Of a stretch of DNA of 64,000 nt, positions 17,033 to 24,540 are shown in pieces. The notes below the pieces were generated by a model. It made no database searches and was not told the DNA's origin. It worked only from the letters and a program-made list of their open reading frames with translations. Position numbers and translations under genes: made by a program. Origin of the DNA: CADEDH01 sp039201605 (GTDB taxonomy: Bacteria > Actinomycetota > Acidimicrobiia > Acidimicrobiales > SZUA-35); assembly GCA_039201605.1 (NCBI GenBank), contig JBCCRO010000003.1:124001-188000 (forward strand). The letters are read 5' to 3'. Positions within the stretch are counted from its first letter, which is position 1; the number at the start of each line of letters is the position of its first letter.

Positions 17033-17071
17033 AGTTGGGGCCCCTCGGACGTCCCCGAAGGGGCCCCAACT
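17033..17071. terminator. Bidirectional terminator-like hairpin
   Basis: Perfect 13-bp arms AGTTGGGGCCCCT (17033-17045) and AGGGGCCCCAACT (17059-17071) around a 13-nt loop. They lie between the convergent XRE gene and the ribbon-helix-helix gene. It can serve both strands. Confidence 0.7.
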
Positions 17072-17083
17072 CAACTCAGACTC

Positions 17084-17305
17084 CTAGTACTTGAAATACA
17101 GCTCGCGAGGATCTTCCTTGTCGGCATCGACCGTCACGATGCTCCGACCAGCCTGGGTCTCCTCGATCATGAAATGGAGCATCCGAATGGCCTCTTGCAC
17201 GGCGTCGGTCTGCGAGCGCTCGGTGATCTCACAGATCTCGTCCAGCATTTGCTCGACTCTAGAGGTCAGGTTGATCGTGATCTTCTTCCGATCCTTCACG
17301 CTCAT
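17084..17305 (-). CDS. Ribbon-helix-helix-like small protein
   Basis: 73 aa. The start (KKITINLTSRVEQMLDEICE, then SQTDAVQEAIRMLHFMIEE) reads as a beta strand followed by two helices, the ribbon-helix-helix/CopG pattern of small repressors and antitoxins. The tail (VDADKEDPRELYFKY) is acidic. The ATG overlaps the stop of the upstream lipoprotein gene by 1 bp (TAATG). It could regulate that operon or be an orphan antitoxin; no toxin gene is recognised next to it. Confidence 0.7.
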   Translation of the reverse strand: MSVKDRKKITINLTSRVEQMLDEICEITERSQTDAVQEAIRMLHFMIEETQAGRSIVTVDADKEDPRELYFKY

Positions 17306-18009
17306 TAACCTCGGCCTCCGCTATACGCCACCTGTAGGGCGAAGTTGTCTGCCCAGAAGTTCGTCTTCGGAAGGCCATGAAGACGCCTACCAACAATCGA
17401 ACCGGGACGGCCACAACCTGACTGGATCGCAACGTAGCCGCCGATGCCCAGCAAAGCCAACCAAAGCCCAGCGAGCGGCAACGGAGCCAGAAGCCCCCTG
17501 AACGGACCAACGAGTTGGACCGGTGTCGAGTCGTTGCCGGTGTTCCTGGCGTTGGCGTCCTTGAAGACCACGATGGCCTCGTCACCGTCGGCGACGTCGC
17601 CGCTGACGGCGATCCCGGCCAGCACCTGCCCGATGCCGGAAGCGACGGCCTCCTCCTCGAAGTTCAGCACCGGCGCCCCCTGGAGCCCGCTACCGACCTC
17701 GGCCTCCACCGACCCCAAAACGTCGAAGGGGACCGCAAAGGCAGCAGATGTCACCTCACCCGAGGGTTCACCGCCAACAGAGCCCAGCGGCAGAACGTCA
17801 TGTTGATGCCAACCGAACGTCGCCTCGGCCGCCGATCCTAGAGACTCGGCGTCCTCGGAGTTCACGGCCAGTGCTTCACCGTCGGCCAGCGCTTCGCCGG
17901 CGTCAGCGGGAGTGCCGGATCCGTCTGCTCCGTCGTCGGTACCACACGCGGCCGCCAACATGGCGAGCGCGAGCAGCGTGGCGACCAGCCATCGCGAGCT
18001 CTTAGTCAT
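17305..18009 (-). CDS. Element-encoded lipoprotein with C-terminal membrane segment
   Basis: 234 aa from ATG 18009, which has AGGAGAG just upstream. The signal is clear: KSSRWLVATLLALAMLAAAC with Cys at the lipobox, then an acidic Ala/Gly linker. The exported domain (about 60-160) resembles a compact beta domain and contains SAAFAVPFDVLGSVEAEVGSG and VAIVV-like strands; a hydrophobic segment (PLPLAGLWLALLGIGGYVAI) follows near residue 180. No family is recognised. Co-transcribed with the small RHH protein. A surface or entry-exclusion function would suit a conjugative element, but this is only a guess. Confidence 0.65.
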   Translation of the reverse strand: MTKSSRWLVATLLALAMLAAACGTDDGADGSGTPADAGEALADGEALAVNSEDAESLGSAAEATFGWHQHDVLPLGSVGGEPSGEVTSAAFAVPFDVLGSVEAEVGSGLQGAPVLNFEEEAVASGIGQVLAGIAVSGDVADGDEAIVVFKDANARNTGNDSTPVQLVGPFRGLLAPLPLAGLWLALLGIGGYVAIQSGCGRPGSIVGRRLHGLPKTNFWADNFALQVAYSGGRG

Positions 18010-18222
18010 GATTCTCTCCTGTCCTAGTGTCCACGAAAGTGGCGTCATTACAGGAACGGTACGGGTAACATGCAGCTCCGAGCAACCTTATTGCCGTACC
18101 AATGCTGTATTTTTTACGCGTTTTCGTCGCCACTCGCGCTCGCGCTGGTTAAGATCCCCGGGGTGATCAGCTAGAACACGACAGGACCCTGCCACAACGG
18201 CGTGATCGAAAGGGAGCCCCTG
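18010..18222. promoter_or_regulatory. Divergent intergenic region with inverted repeat
   Basis: Short AT-richer region between the lipoprotein gene and the membrane-protein gene. Arms GGTACGG (18058-18064) and CCGTACC (18094-18100) form an inverted repeat, and TGTATTTTTTACGCG follows. It probably holds both promoters; no gene is seen. Confidence 0.35.
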
Positions 18223-18774
18223 ATGGAGGGCCAAGAGCGCGAGCCAGTGGAGATTTGGGGCGTCCGCCCCCTGCCCAGAGATACCAAGCTCGCGAAGATC
18301 GTCCGGACGCAGGCGACGACAACGGCGAACGTCGACCTCACCCACGATCGTCCTCCTGAGCCCTCGACCTTTCTCGGCTTGAACCAGACACAGTGGACGG
18401 CGCTGGGCGTCGTCGTTGCCGTAGCGACGATTTTGATCGCGAGTCTGGTGATCCAACTCCGCGAGCCGGCGCAGGACAATCCTGAACTCAGCGTCGTAAC
18501 CGAAATCCACGCCAGTTCTCAAAGACCGATCACTACGACAATCTCGAACCCGACCAGGCTGTCACTCGAGTGCTCGCTGATCTTCGAAGGAGCGGAGGGT
18601 GTCACCGTCGAGGACCACTTCTTCATAGGTCCCGCTGATGTCCTGACCATTCAGACCGCTGCGTTGTCGCCCGGCGAGTACGAGCGACACCTCTCGTGCT
18701 TCGATGCCAACTCGGTGGTCACACAGACTTCGGCGGTGTTAGAGGTCAATCTCGAAACCGTCAACATCAGCTGA
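18223..18774 (+). CDS. Single-pass membrane protein of the element
   Basis: 183 aa from ATG 18223, preferred over GTG 18202 because AAGGGAG lies 7 bp upstream. A soluble N-terminal part of about 55 residues precedes one membrane helix (WTALGVVVAVATILIASLVI). A C-terminal beta-rich domain of about 100 residues with two Cys follows, presumably outside the membrane. No family is recognised. It is convergent with the integrase and its 3' end overlaps the integrase's last codons by about 36 bp. Possible transfer or exclusion function; unproven. Confidence 0.65.
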   Translation: MEGQEREPVEIWGVRPLPRDTKLAKIVRTQATTTANVDLTHDRPPEPSTFLGLNQTQWTALGVVVAVATILIASLVIQLREPAQDNPELSVVTEIHASSQRPITTTISNPTRLSLECSLIFEGAEGVTVEDHFFIGPADVLTIQTAALSPGEYERHLSCFDANSVVTQTSAVLEVNLETVNIS

Positions 18775-20008
18775 GCCGTCGCTCGCTTGAAGGTCAAGCA
18801 GCTGGAAGGCACGGGCACTGACCGCAGTAGGTCGCTCCCCCTCATGCTGCACGTATCCCCGAGTCGTCGCTACGTCGCCGTGCCCAACAAACCCCGCGAC
18901 ATCGGAAAGATCGAACGTCCCCGTGGCGTAGAGGTTCGTCACCACGGACCGACGCCCCGTGTGGGTCCCAAGCGTCGACGCATCCAGCCCGATGCGGCCG
19001 GCTGCCTTTCGCAGTTCACGGTCAACATGCTGTCGCAGCATCGGCCCGCCAAGCGCGTTCGTGAACACGAGGTCGAGACGCTCGCCCTCATAGGTCACCC
19101 CTGGCCACGCCTCGCCCACGAGCTCCCGATCGTTGGCCTGGAGGTCCCGCCGCACCTCGAGCAGCTCAACCGCCGACGGCGCCAGCATCTGCCGAGCCAT
19201 CGCCCGATGCGACTTCGTCGGCCCAAGCACCATGCCCTCGCCGTCTCTGTAGGTCGACGCCCGCCGCACTACGACCGTGCCCGCCTCAAGGTCGAGATCC
19301 TAGATCCTGCCAGGCGAGGCCGAGCGCCTCGCTGATCCGCCAACCGTGGAGGTAGCAGAGCGCACCCGCCGCAGCGAAGCGCCGATCGGTCGCCCCCAGT
19401 AGCTCGGCGATCTGCTCCGGGGTGAGCGTGAGCCGGCGCTTCTTCGGCACCCGATGCGGCTTCACCTTGGCCGCTGCGTTCTCGTCGACCAAGCCAAGGT
19501 TCTCGGCCTCTCGGAGCGCCTGGCCGAGGGTCGCTCGGAGATTGTTGGCGTGGTTGGCCGTGCCCCGGTCAGCAACGTCGGAGAGGAAAGCCGCTACTTG
19601 ATCGGGTCGGAGCTGACCGACGGGCACGTCGCCAAGCACTCTTCCGATCGTGCGCATCTGCTTCGTATACGTCTGAAGCGATGAGGCCCTCACCCGATGG
19701 CGGATCACCGTGTCGAGCCACCAGTCGGCGAACTCCGACAGCGTGGTGGCCGGCGACAGGCCCTCGGGTGTCGTGGCCGCATCGAGCGCTGCCCGCTCGA
19801 TGTGGCGTTCTCGGGAGGCGATCGCCGCACCTTTGGTCTTGCCGGTGGGCTTGCCCATTCGGCCGTCGGGCTTGCGCCATGGGGCGACCCAGACGCCACG
19901 GGTCTTGTCGAAGTACGGATCGGGTGATCCGTTGGCCGCCCGACCGACCACGATGAACGTGCCCGTCTGCGGGTCGATGATTCGCTTGCTCCGAGGTGGC
20001 TTCGGCAT
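18739..20008 (-). pseudogene. int: Tyrosine integrase, broken by a 7-bp tandem duplication
   Basis: Site-specific recombinase of the element, split into two frames: 19286-20008 (N-terminal SAM-like domain plus start of catalytic domain) and 18739-about 19300 (rest). All catalytic residues survive: Arg in HGWRISEAL, His-x-x-Arg in THTGRRS, the late His in VGHGDVATT and the Tyr in TRGYVQH. The break is a duplicated AGATCCT (19295-19301 and 19302-19308 on the plus strand). Removing one copy restores WQDLDLEAGTVVVRRAST without a gap. Intact it would be about 420 aa, the normal size. It lies next to the tRNA-Ser attachment site, as expected. The element is thus probably immobile unless the repeat contracts, or this is a sequence error. 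Confidence 0.88.
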
Positions 20009-20057
20009 GGGTTCCGCCCTTCGTCAAAGGCGAACCTAGCCAGCTCTGAGAGCTGCG

Positions 20058-20083
20058 TTGAGAGTGAACTTGAGATTTACACT
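20058..20083. repeat. Inner end repeat (possible integrase arm site, right)
   Basis: Begins TTGAGAG and includes CTTGAGATTTACAC. It is the counterpart of 4944-4969 in the same orientation and lies about 50 bp inside the right att repeat. Just beyond it CCTGGACGT occurs twice. Integrase-arm binding is inferred from position. Confidence 0.4.
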
Positions 20084-20133
20084 CCCTGGACGTTCCTGGA
20101 CGTCCGTGGATCGAGAAAGTGTTTTCCCTGGTC

Positions 20134-20195
20134 AGACGGCCCCGGGGTGCGAATCGTGCACCCCGGCAACCGGCTTGGCGGAAGGTATGGGATTC
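20134..20195. repeat. attR: 62-bp direct repeat overlapping the intact tRNA-Ser
   Basis: Counterpart of 4826-4887 (57 of 62 identical). Its right 20 bp are the 3' end of the complete tRNA-Ser gene. The left part contains the hairpin 20142-20166 (CCGGGGTGC/GCACCCCGG), probably the tRNA terminator. Integration therefore rebuilt a full tRNA here and left a 3' fragment at the other end. Confidence 0.87.
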
Positions 20196-20265
20196 GAACC
20201 CATGGTGACCCGGAGGCCACAACGGCTTTCGAGGCCGCCCCATTCGTCCGCTCTGGCAACCTTCC
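20176..20265 (-). tRNA. tRNA-Ser (anticodon CGA)
   Basis: 90 nt including an encoded CCA. The acceptor stem is GGAAGGT (20259-20265, minus) with ACCTTCC (20180-20186). The anticodon loop CTCGAAA gives CGA, reading UCG serine codons. A long variable arm and the T-loop GGGTTCGAATCCC are present, as expected of tRNA-Ser. It is the integration target of the mobile element. Confidence 0.95.
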
Positions 20266-20334
20266 GGAGTCGAGACTAGCGGCCTCGATCCGGAATCCGG
20301 GCGGGTTTGATCCAACCGCAACCGCGGCGCCCGA

Positions 20335-21201
20335 TCACCCCCCAGGACGGTAGGTGTCGAGCCCCGGCCGATAGGGCTGGAGGCCCTGCTCGGGGTTGCG
20401 ATTGACCAGCGGACGCCCGAACAGCGGGTGACTCAGGCTCCGCACCTCGTGCTCGATTTCGAACAACGGCTGGCCGCTGGCCGGGTCGACGATCCAGTTG
20501 AATCGGTACTGATGGTCGTTCGACTCCTCGACGATCAGATCCCGATCGAACAGCCGTCGATGAGGCCCGGAGAAGTCGGCGATGTAGATCGCCAGGTGGT
20601 GACCGTCGTAGTCGACCAGGGGCTCGTCGGTCTCCCGGAAGCGAAGCGCCTGACCGGGGCCTGCGTCGACCACGCACAGCCCGTCCTCCACCGTGGCCGG
20701 GGCCCCCAGCACCTCCCGGTAGAAAGCGGCGACCCCCTCGGCGGCCCCCGACGACACCGGGAACTCGACCGACGCCATCCCCAGCTCCATCGCCGCACCG
20801 GCCGCCGGGGCCCGACAGCGGAGACGGTTGCCCCACGGCCCCCGCACCGACAACTCGGCCTCGTCGCCGGGCCCGTTAACCCGCTCCCAGGCGAACTCGG
20901 TCCCGGCCAGGTGCTTGGCCGCCCGAGCCAGGCGCCGCTCGAGCACCTCGACATCGGGCACCACCACCTCGGTGACCCCTCGTATGACCTGGGCGTCGCC
21001 CGTCGGCAGGTGGAACTGCTGGGCGCCGACGTTGATCCACGTCAGCGTGGGGTAGGTGATGTAGGGGTCGCGGGTGAGGCCGAGGGCGTGCACGTAGAAC
21101 AGCGATGCCACCCGCTCGTCGGGCACGGTCACGTTCACGTGTTCGAGGAGGACGATGTTGCCCACGTCCTCGGCCGTGCGGTCGAAGGTCTCGCTGGTCA
21201 T
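20335..21201 (-). CDS. VOC-superfamily (glyoxalase/dioxygenase-like) protein
   Basis: 288 aa, long enough for two vicinal-oxygen-chelate modules. The first begins LLEHVNVTVPDERVASLFYV with ALGLTRDPYI. The second starts MASVEFPVSSGAAEGVAAFY with EVLGAPATVEDGLCVVD and ends DYDGHHLAIYIADF. Candidate metal ligands are His in LEHVNV, Glu in MASVEF and His in DGHHLAIY. It is the last gene of the leftward catabolic run (glycerate kinase, alcohol dehydrogenase, cyclase). The reaction could be ring opening, isomerisation or glyoxalase-type; the substrate is unknown. Confidence 0.75.
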   Translation of the reverse strand: MTSETFDRTAEDVGNIVLLEHVNVTVPDERVASLFYVHALGLTRDPYITYPTLTWINVGAQQFHLPTGDAQVIRGVTEVVVPDVEVLERRLARAAKHLAGTEFAWERVNGPGDEAELSVRGPWGNRLRCRAPAAGAAMELGMASVEFPVSSGAAEGVAAFYREVLGAPATVEDGLCVVDAGPGQALRFRETDEPLVDYDGHHLAIYIADFSGPHRRLFDRDLIVEESNDHQYRFNWIVDPASGQPLFEIEHEVRSLSHPLFGRPLVNRNPEQGLQPYRPGLDTYRPGG

Positions 21202-21265
21202 CGACGGACACCTCCCGGTCGGTCGTCGTCGGCGGTTGGCAGCCCGCCACCCCGGATTACCACGG

Positions 21266-22417
21266 TCAGGCCCGCCGGGCCAGACCCTCGGTCGCCAGCA
21301 GGGTGGCCAGCTCCCGCAGAATGGGCTCGGCCGCCGCCATGCACACCTCGGGGTCGGGTTCCAGATCGACCAGGGCGTAGGCCCGGTCGATGGCGGCTTC
21401 GGCGAGCTGGTCGGCCGACAGCGTGTTGACCCCGGCCACCGCCAGCACCTCGGCCCCCGCCGCCCGGGCCGCTCGGGCCACGCCCACCGGGCCCTTGCCC
21501 CGCAGGCTCTGACCGTCGAGCGAACCCTCGCCCACGATCACCACGTCGGCCTTCTGCACCACGGCTCCGAGCCCGGCCAGATCCATCACCACATCGATCC
21601 CCGGAGCCACGGTGGCGCACCCGGTGGCCAGCAGCGGCATGCCCGTCCCGCCGGCGGCGCCGGCCCCGGGTCGGTGCCGCACGTCCACCCCGGTCGCCGC
21701 CGCCAGCACGTCGGCCCAGTGGCCCAGGTGGCGGTCGAGGCGGGCCACCGCGTCGACATCGGCCCCCTTCTGCGGCCCGTACACGGCGGCCGCTCCCTGG
21801 GGGCCGACGGCGGGGTTGTCGACGTCGGTGGCCAACACCACCTCGACCCCGGCCAGGCGCTCGATCATCGGCCCCGGATCGACCTCGGTCACCGACGCCA
21901 GTCCGGCGCCGCCCGAGGGAACGGGCCCGCCCTCGATGGTCGATCCCGACACCACGGCGCCCAGCGCCCGGGCGAGGCCGAGGCCGCCGTCGGTGGTGGC
22001 GCTGCCGCCGAGGCCGAGCACGATCCGGCGGGCACCGCCGTCGATGGCGTCGACCAGCAGCTGGCCAACGCCTGCGGTGTCGGCGGCCAGCGCGGTGGCC
22101 ACGTCGGGCTCACCGTCGACCAGACCCATCCCGGCCGCAGCCGCCATCTCCACCACGGCCTCGTCGGCCCCGATGGCGTACACCGCCTCGACCGGTCGTC
22201 CGAGGGGCCCGCTCACGATGAGGGGCATCGGGGTCAGCCCGGCCGAGACGGCGAGGGCGACCGTACCGTCGCCCCCATCGGCGATGGGCAGCTCCCGCAC
22301 CTCGGCCGAGGGATCGGCGGCCCGCACCGCCTCGGCCACCACGGCCGAGACCTGCGCCGCCGTCAGCGACCCCTTGAACTTGTCGGGGGCGACGACCACA
22401 CGACCCAACGTCGGCAT
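21266..22417 (-). CDS. Glycerate kinase
   Basis: ATP-dependent phosphorylation of D-glycerate, 383 aa. The N-terminal VVVAPDKFKGSLTAAQVSAVV and ELPIADGGDGTVALAVSAG are signatures of the GlxK/GarK family. RIVLGLGGSATTDGGLGLARALGA and ATDVDNPAVGPQGAAAVYGPQKGA are further hallmarks. ATG 22417 is chosen over the upstream TTG. It is 28 bp below the zinc alcohol dehydrogenase. This suggests that the pathway served by the cluster ends in glycerate, or a glycerate-like hydroxyacid, entering glycolysis as 2-phosphoglycerate. Confidence 0.93.
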   Translation of the reverse strand: MPTLGRVVVAPDKFKGSLTAAQVSAVVAEAVRAADPSAEVRELPIADGGDGTVALAVSAGLTPMPLIVSGPLGRPVEAVYAIGADEAVVEMAAAAGMGLVDGEPDVATALAADTAGVGQLLVDAIDGGARRIVLGLGGSATTDGGLGLARALGAVVSGSTIEGGPVPSGGAGLASVTEVDPGPMIERLAGVEVVLATDVDNPAVGPQGAAAVYGPQKGADVDAVARLDRHLGHWADVLAAATGVDVRHRPGAGAAGGTGMPLLATGCATVAPGIDVVMDLAGLGAVVQKADVVIVGEGSLDGQSLRGKGPVGVARAARAAGAEVLAVAGVNTLSADQLAEAAIDRAYALVDLEPDPEVCMAAAEPILRELATLLATEGLARRA

Positions 22418-22445
22418 CACCAACCCCGTTCGACGACCGACCCGA

Positions 22446-23489
22446 TCAGAGCGAGAAGTCGATGAACACCTTCATCGCTCCGTCGATCCGCTGGTCGGTC
22501 ACCTCCAACGCCCGGGCGAACTCCTCGAGCGGGAACCGGTGGGTGATGATCTCACCGGCCCGGATCCGACCGTCGTTGATCAGGTCGAGCGTGGCCTGCA
22601 TCTCGCCGGCGACGGCCCGGCTGCCGACGAGCTCCAGCTCGTCGAGAACCAGCGCCCCCATGGGGATGTCGACATCCTCGGTGGGGATGCCCACCGTGGA
22701 GCACCGACCGCCCCGAGCCAGCATCTTGAGCGACATCGGCACGGTGTGGGCGGTGCCGGCGGCGTCGAGCACCACGTCGGCCCCCAGCGGCACCATCTGT
22801 CGGAACAGGTCGAGGCCCCGTGGATCGTTGGTGTCGAAGGCCTCGTAGCCGAAGTTCTCCACCACCTTCAGGCGAGGGCCGCGCGCCGCCACGATCACGC
22901 GGCTCGCCCCGAGGGCCCGGGCCGCCTCGGCCGCCATGATGCCGACGGGACCGGCCCCGATCACGGCGACCGTGTGCCCCGACTCGACGCCGCCCCGGAT
23001 GGCGCAGTGCAGGGCGATCGACGCCGGATCGGTGACCGCCGCCAGGTCGTAGGTCATCTCGTCCGGCAGCTTGAAGACACAGCGGATGTTGTGGACGACC
23101 AGGTCGGCGTAGGCCCCTTGCTCGGTGTGGCCGTAGTGGCTGTGGACGTGATTGTTGCCGTAGTTCAGGCACAGGTTGTAGCGGCCCTCGATGCAGTTCT
23201 TGCAGTGCATGCACCCGGCGTGCGACGAGCCGGCCACCCGGTCGCCGACCTGCCAACCGAAGTCCTTGGCCCCGTCCCCCAACTCCACCACCTCGCCGGA
23301 CCACTCGTGGCCGGGGATGAAGGGATAGTAGGCGGGCCACATGTCGTAGTGGCCCTGGACCATATGCACGTCGGTGCCGCAGATCCCGACCCGCTCGACC
23401 CGACACAGGACCTCCATGGGCCCCGGTGTGGGCTCGTCGACATCTTCGACGGCGAACTGGTTCGGCGCTCGCAGGACGAGTGCTTTCAC
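22446..23489 (-). CDS. Zinc-dependent alcohol (polyol) dehydrogenase
   Basis: Medium-chain NAD(P)-dependent dehydrogenase, 347 aa. Catalytic zinc ligands are Cys in VGICGTDVHM (about 37) and the His-Glu pair in IPGHEWSGEV (about 60). The structural zinc site is the four-Cys run GCMHCKNCIEGRYNLCLN (about 93-110). The Rossmann motif is VIGAGPVGIMAAEAARALGA (about 170). The sequence resembles threonine/sorbitol dehydrogenase-type oxidoreductases. It probably oxidises a secondary alcohol in the pathway encoded by its neighbours; substrate unknown. It lies 13 bp downstream of the cyclase gene. Confidence 0.9.
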   Translation of the reverse strand: MKALVLRAPNQFAVEDVDEPTPGPMEVLCRVERVGICGTDVHMVQGHYDMWPAYYPFIPGHEWSGEVVELGDGAKDFGWQVGDRVAGSSHAGCMHCKNCIEGRYNLCLNYGNNHVHSHYGHTEQGAYADLVVHNIRCVFKLPDEMTYDLAAVTDPASIALHCAIRGGVESGHTVAVIGAGPVGIMAAEAARALGASRVIVAARGPRLKVVENFGYEAFDTNDPRGLDLFRQMVPLGADVVLDAAGTAHTVPMSLKMLARGGRCSTVGIPTEDVDIPMGALVLDELELVGSRAVAGEMQATLDLINDGRIRAGEIITHRFPLEEFARALEVTDQRIDGAMKVFIDFSL

Positions 23490-23502
23490 AGGAACGTGCT
23501 CC

Positions 23503-24432
23503 TCAGATAATGGCGACGGGATCGAGCATCGATCCCGTCGAGCCCTCGATCTTGGTGGGGAGGGCGATGAACAGGAACTCGTGGACGCCTTCGGCCGCGA
23601 TCTCTTCGAGGTAGATCGATTCGAAGAGGTAGATCCCCTGCTCGATCAGGAGCAGGGTGTGGACCGGTTGCGGATTGGCCGGTGTCCCCGGATCGGGGGC
23701 CGGCTGCACCTCGTAGGTCTCGGTGTCGGTACCGCTCGCCACCACCCCGCACTCGAGCAGCCACCGTGCGGCCGAGATGTCGGGCCCCGCCGTGCGGTGT
23801 TTGGCCAATTCGTCGTCGTCGGGCCACTTGCCCAGGTAGCCGGTGCGGATCATGACGATGTCGCCCGCCCGAACCTCGACCCCCTGGTGGGCGGCCACCG
23901 CCTGCAGCTCGTCGGCCGTGATCGGCTCGCCGGCGGGCAGGGCGTCCACCCCGCGGTAGCCGGGTACGTCGAGCAGGAGGCCACGGGTGATGAAGTGCGG
24001 CAGCTTGGCCCCGTCGCCGATCCTCGGACCCCCGTCGCCCAGATGCTCCTGGGCCGAGATCCCGCAGTACCAGTGGTCGTCGGTGCCGATGGTCATGTGG
24101 GCCAGGGCGTCGACGTGGGCACCGCTGTGGGAGGTGCAGCTGGTCAACTCGGCCATGTAGCCGAGGTTGACCTCGTTGACCGGCCCCCAGGGCCGTTTGC
24201 CGTCGCCCCGCAGCCCTTGCGGAGTCCGGTACATCGAAACCTGGAACGGCGGATGGGCACCGAAGAGCGGCATCCCGGTGAAGCGAGGCAGCGCCAGTGA
24301 GTACACCTTCCCCTGCCTCGGCATCCGCAGGGCGGCAAGCAGTGCCTCGGCCGACTGGAAGGCGGCGGGGCCGCGCTCCGGATCCTGCTGAGGATCATCG
24401 GACGACGATGTGCCTGCGGTTTCGGTTGTCAT
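23503..24432 (-). CDS. Cyclase-family amidohydrolase (kynurenine-formamidase-like)
   Basis: 309 aa from ATG 24432; an upstream ATG at 24504 adds only a Pro/Ser-rich stretch. The key motif TSHSGAHVDALAHM (about 115-128) carries the metal-binding His/Asp residues of the cyclase (PF04199) family. GYRGVDALPAGEPITADEL and VRAGDIVMIRTGYLGKWPDD are also typical. Members hydrolyse formamides, isatin or cyclic amides. It begins about 108 bp after the Liv-type binding protein and leads directly into the dehydrogenase gene. A ring- or amide-opening step on an imported compound is the likely job. Confidence 0.88.
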   Translation of the reverse strand: MTTETAGTSSSDDPQQDPERGPAAFQSAEALLAALRMPRQGKVYSLALPRFTGMPLFGAHPPFQVSMYRTPQGLRGDGKRPWGPVNEVNLGYMAELTSCTSHSGAHVDALAHMTIGTDDHWYCGISAQEHLGDGGPRIGDGAKLPHFITRGLLLDVPGYRGVDALPAGEPITADELQAVAAHQGVEVRAGDIVMIRTGYLGKWPDDDELAKHRTAGPDISAARWLLECGVVASGTDTETYEVQPAPDPGTPANPQPVHTLLLIEQGIYLFESIYLEEIAAEGVHEFLFIALPTKIEGSTGSMLDPVAII

Positions 24433-24540
24433 GGATTCCTGACCTCGACTGGGTGGTTCGTGAGGAGAGGGGGAGCGGGGCTGCTCGGGAGGGAACAGCC
24501 CCACTCCCCCGCTCGACCTAGGCGTCGGCGATGCGGTGCA

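Noticed and set aside
17084..17305. RHH protein as half of a toxin-antitoxin pair
   Set aside because: No toxin-like neighbour; its co-transcribed partner is a signal-bearing lipoprotein. Kept only as an RHH-like protein.
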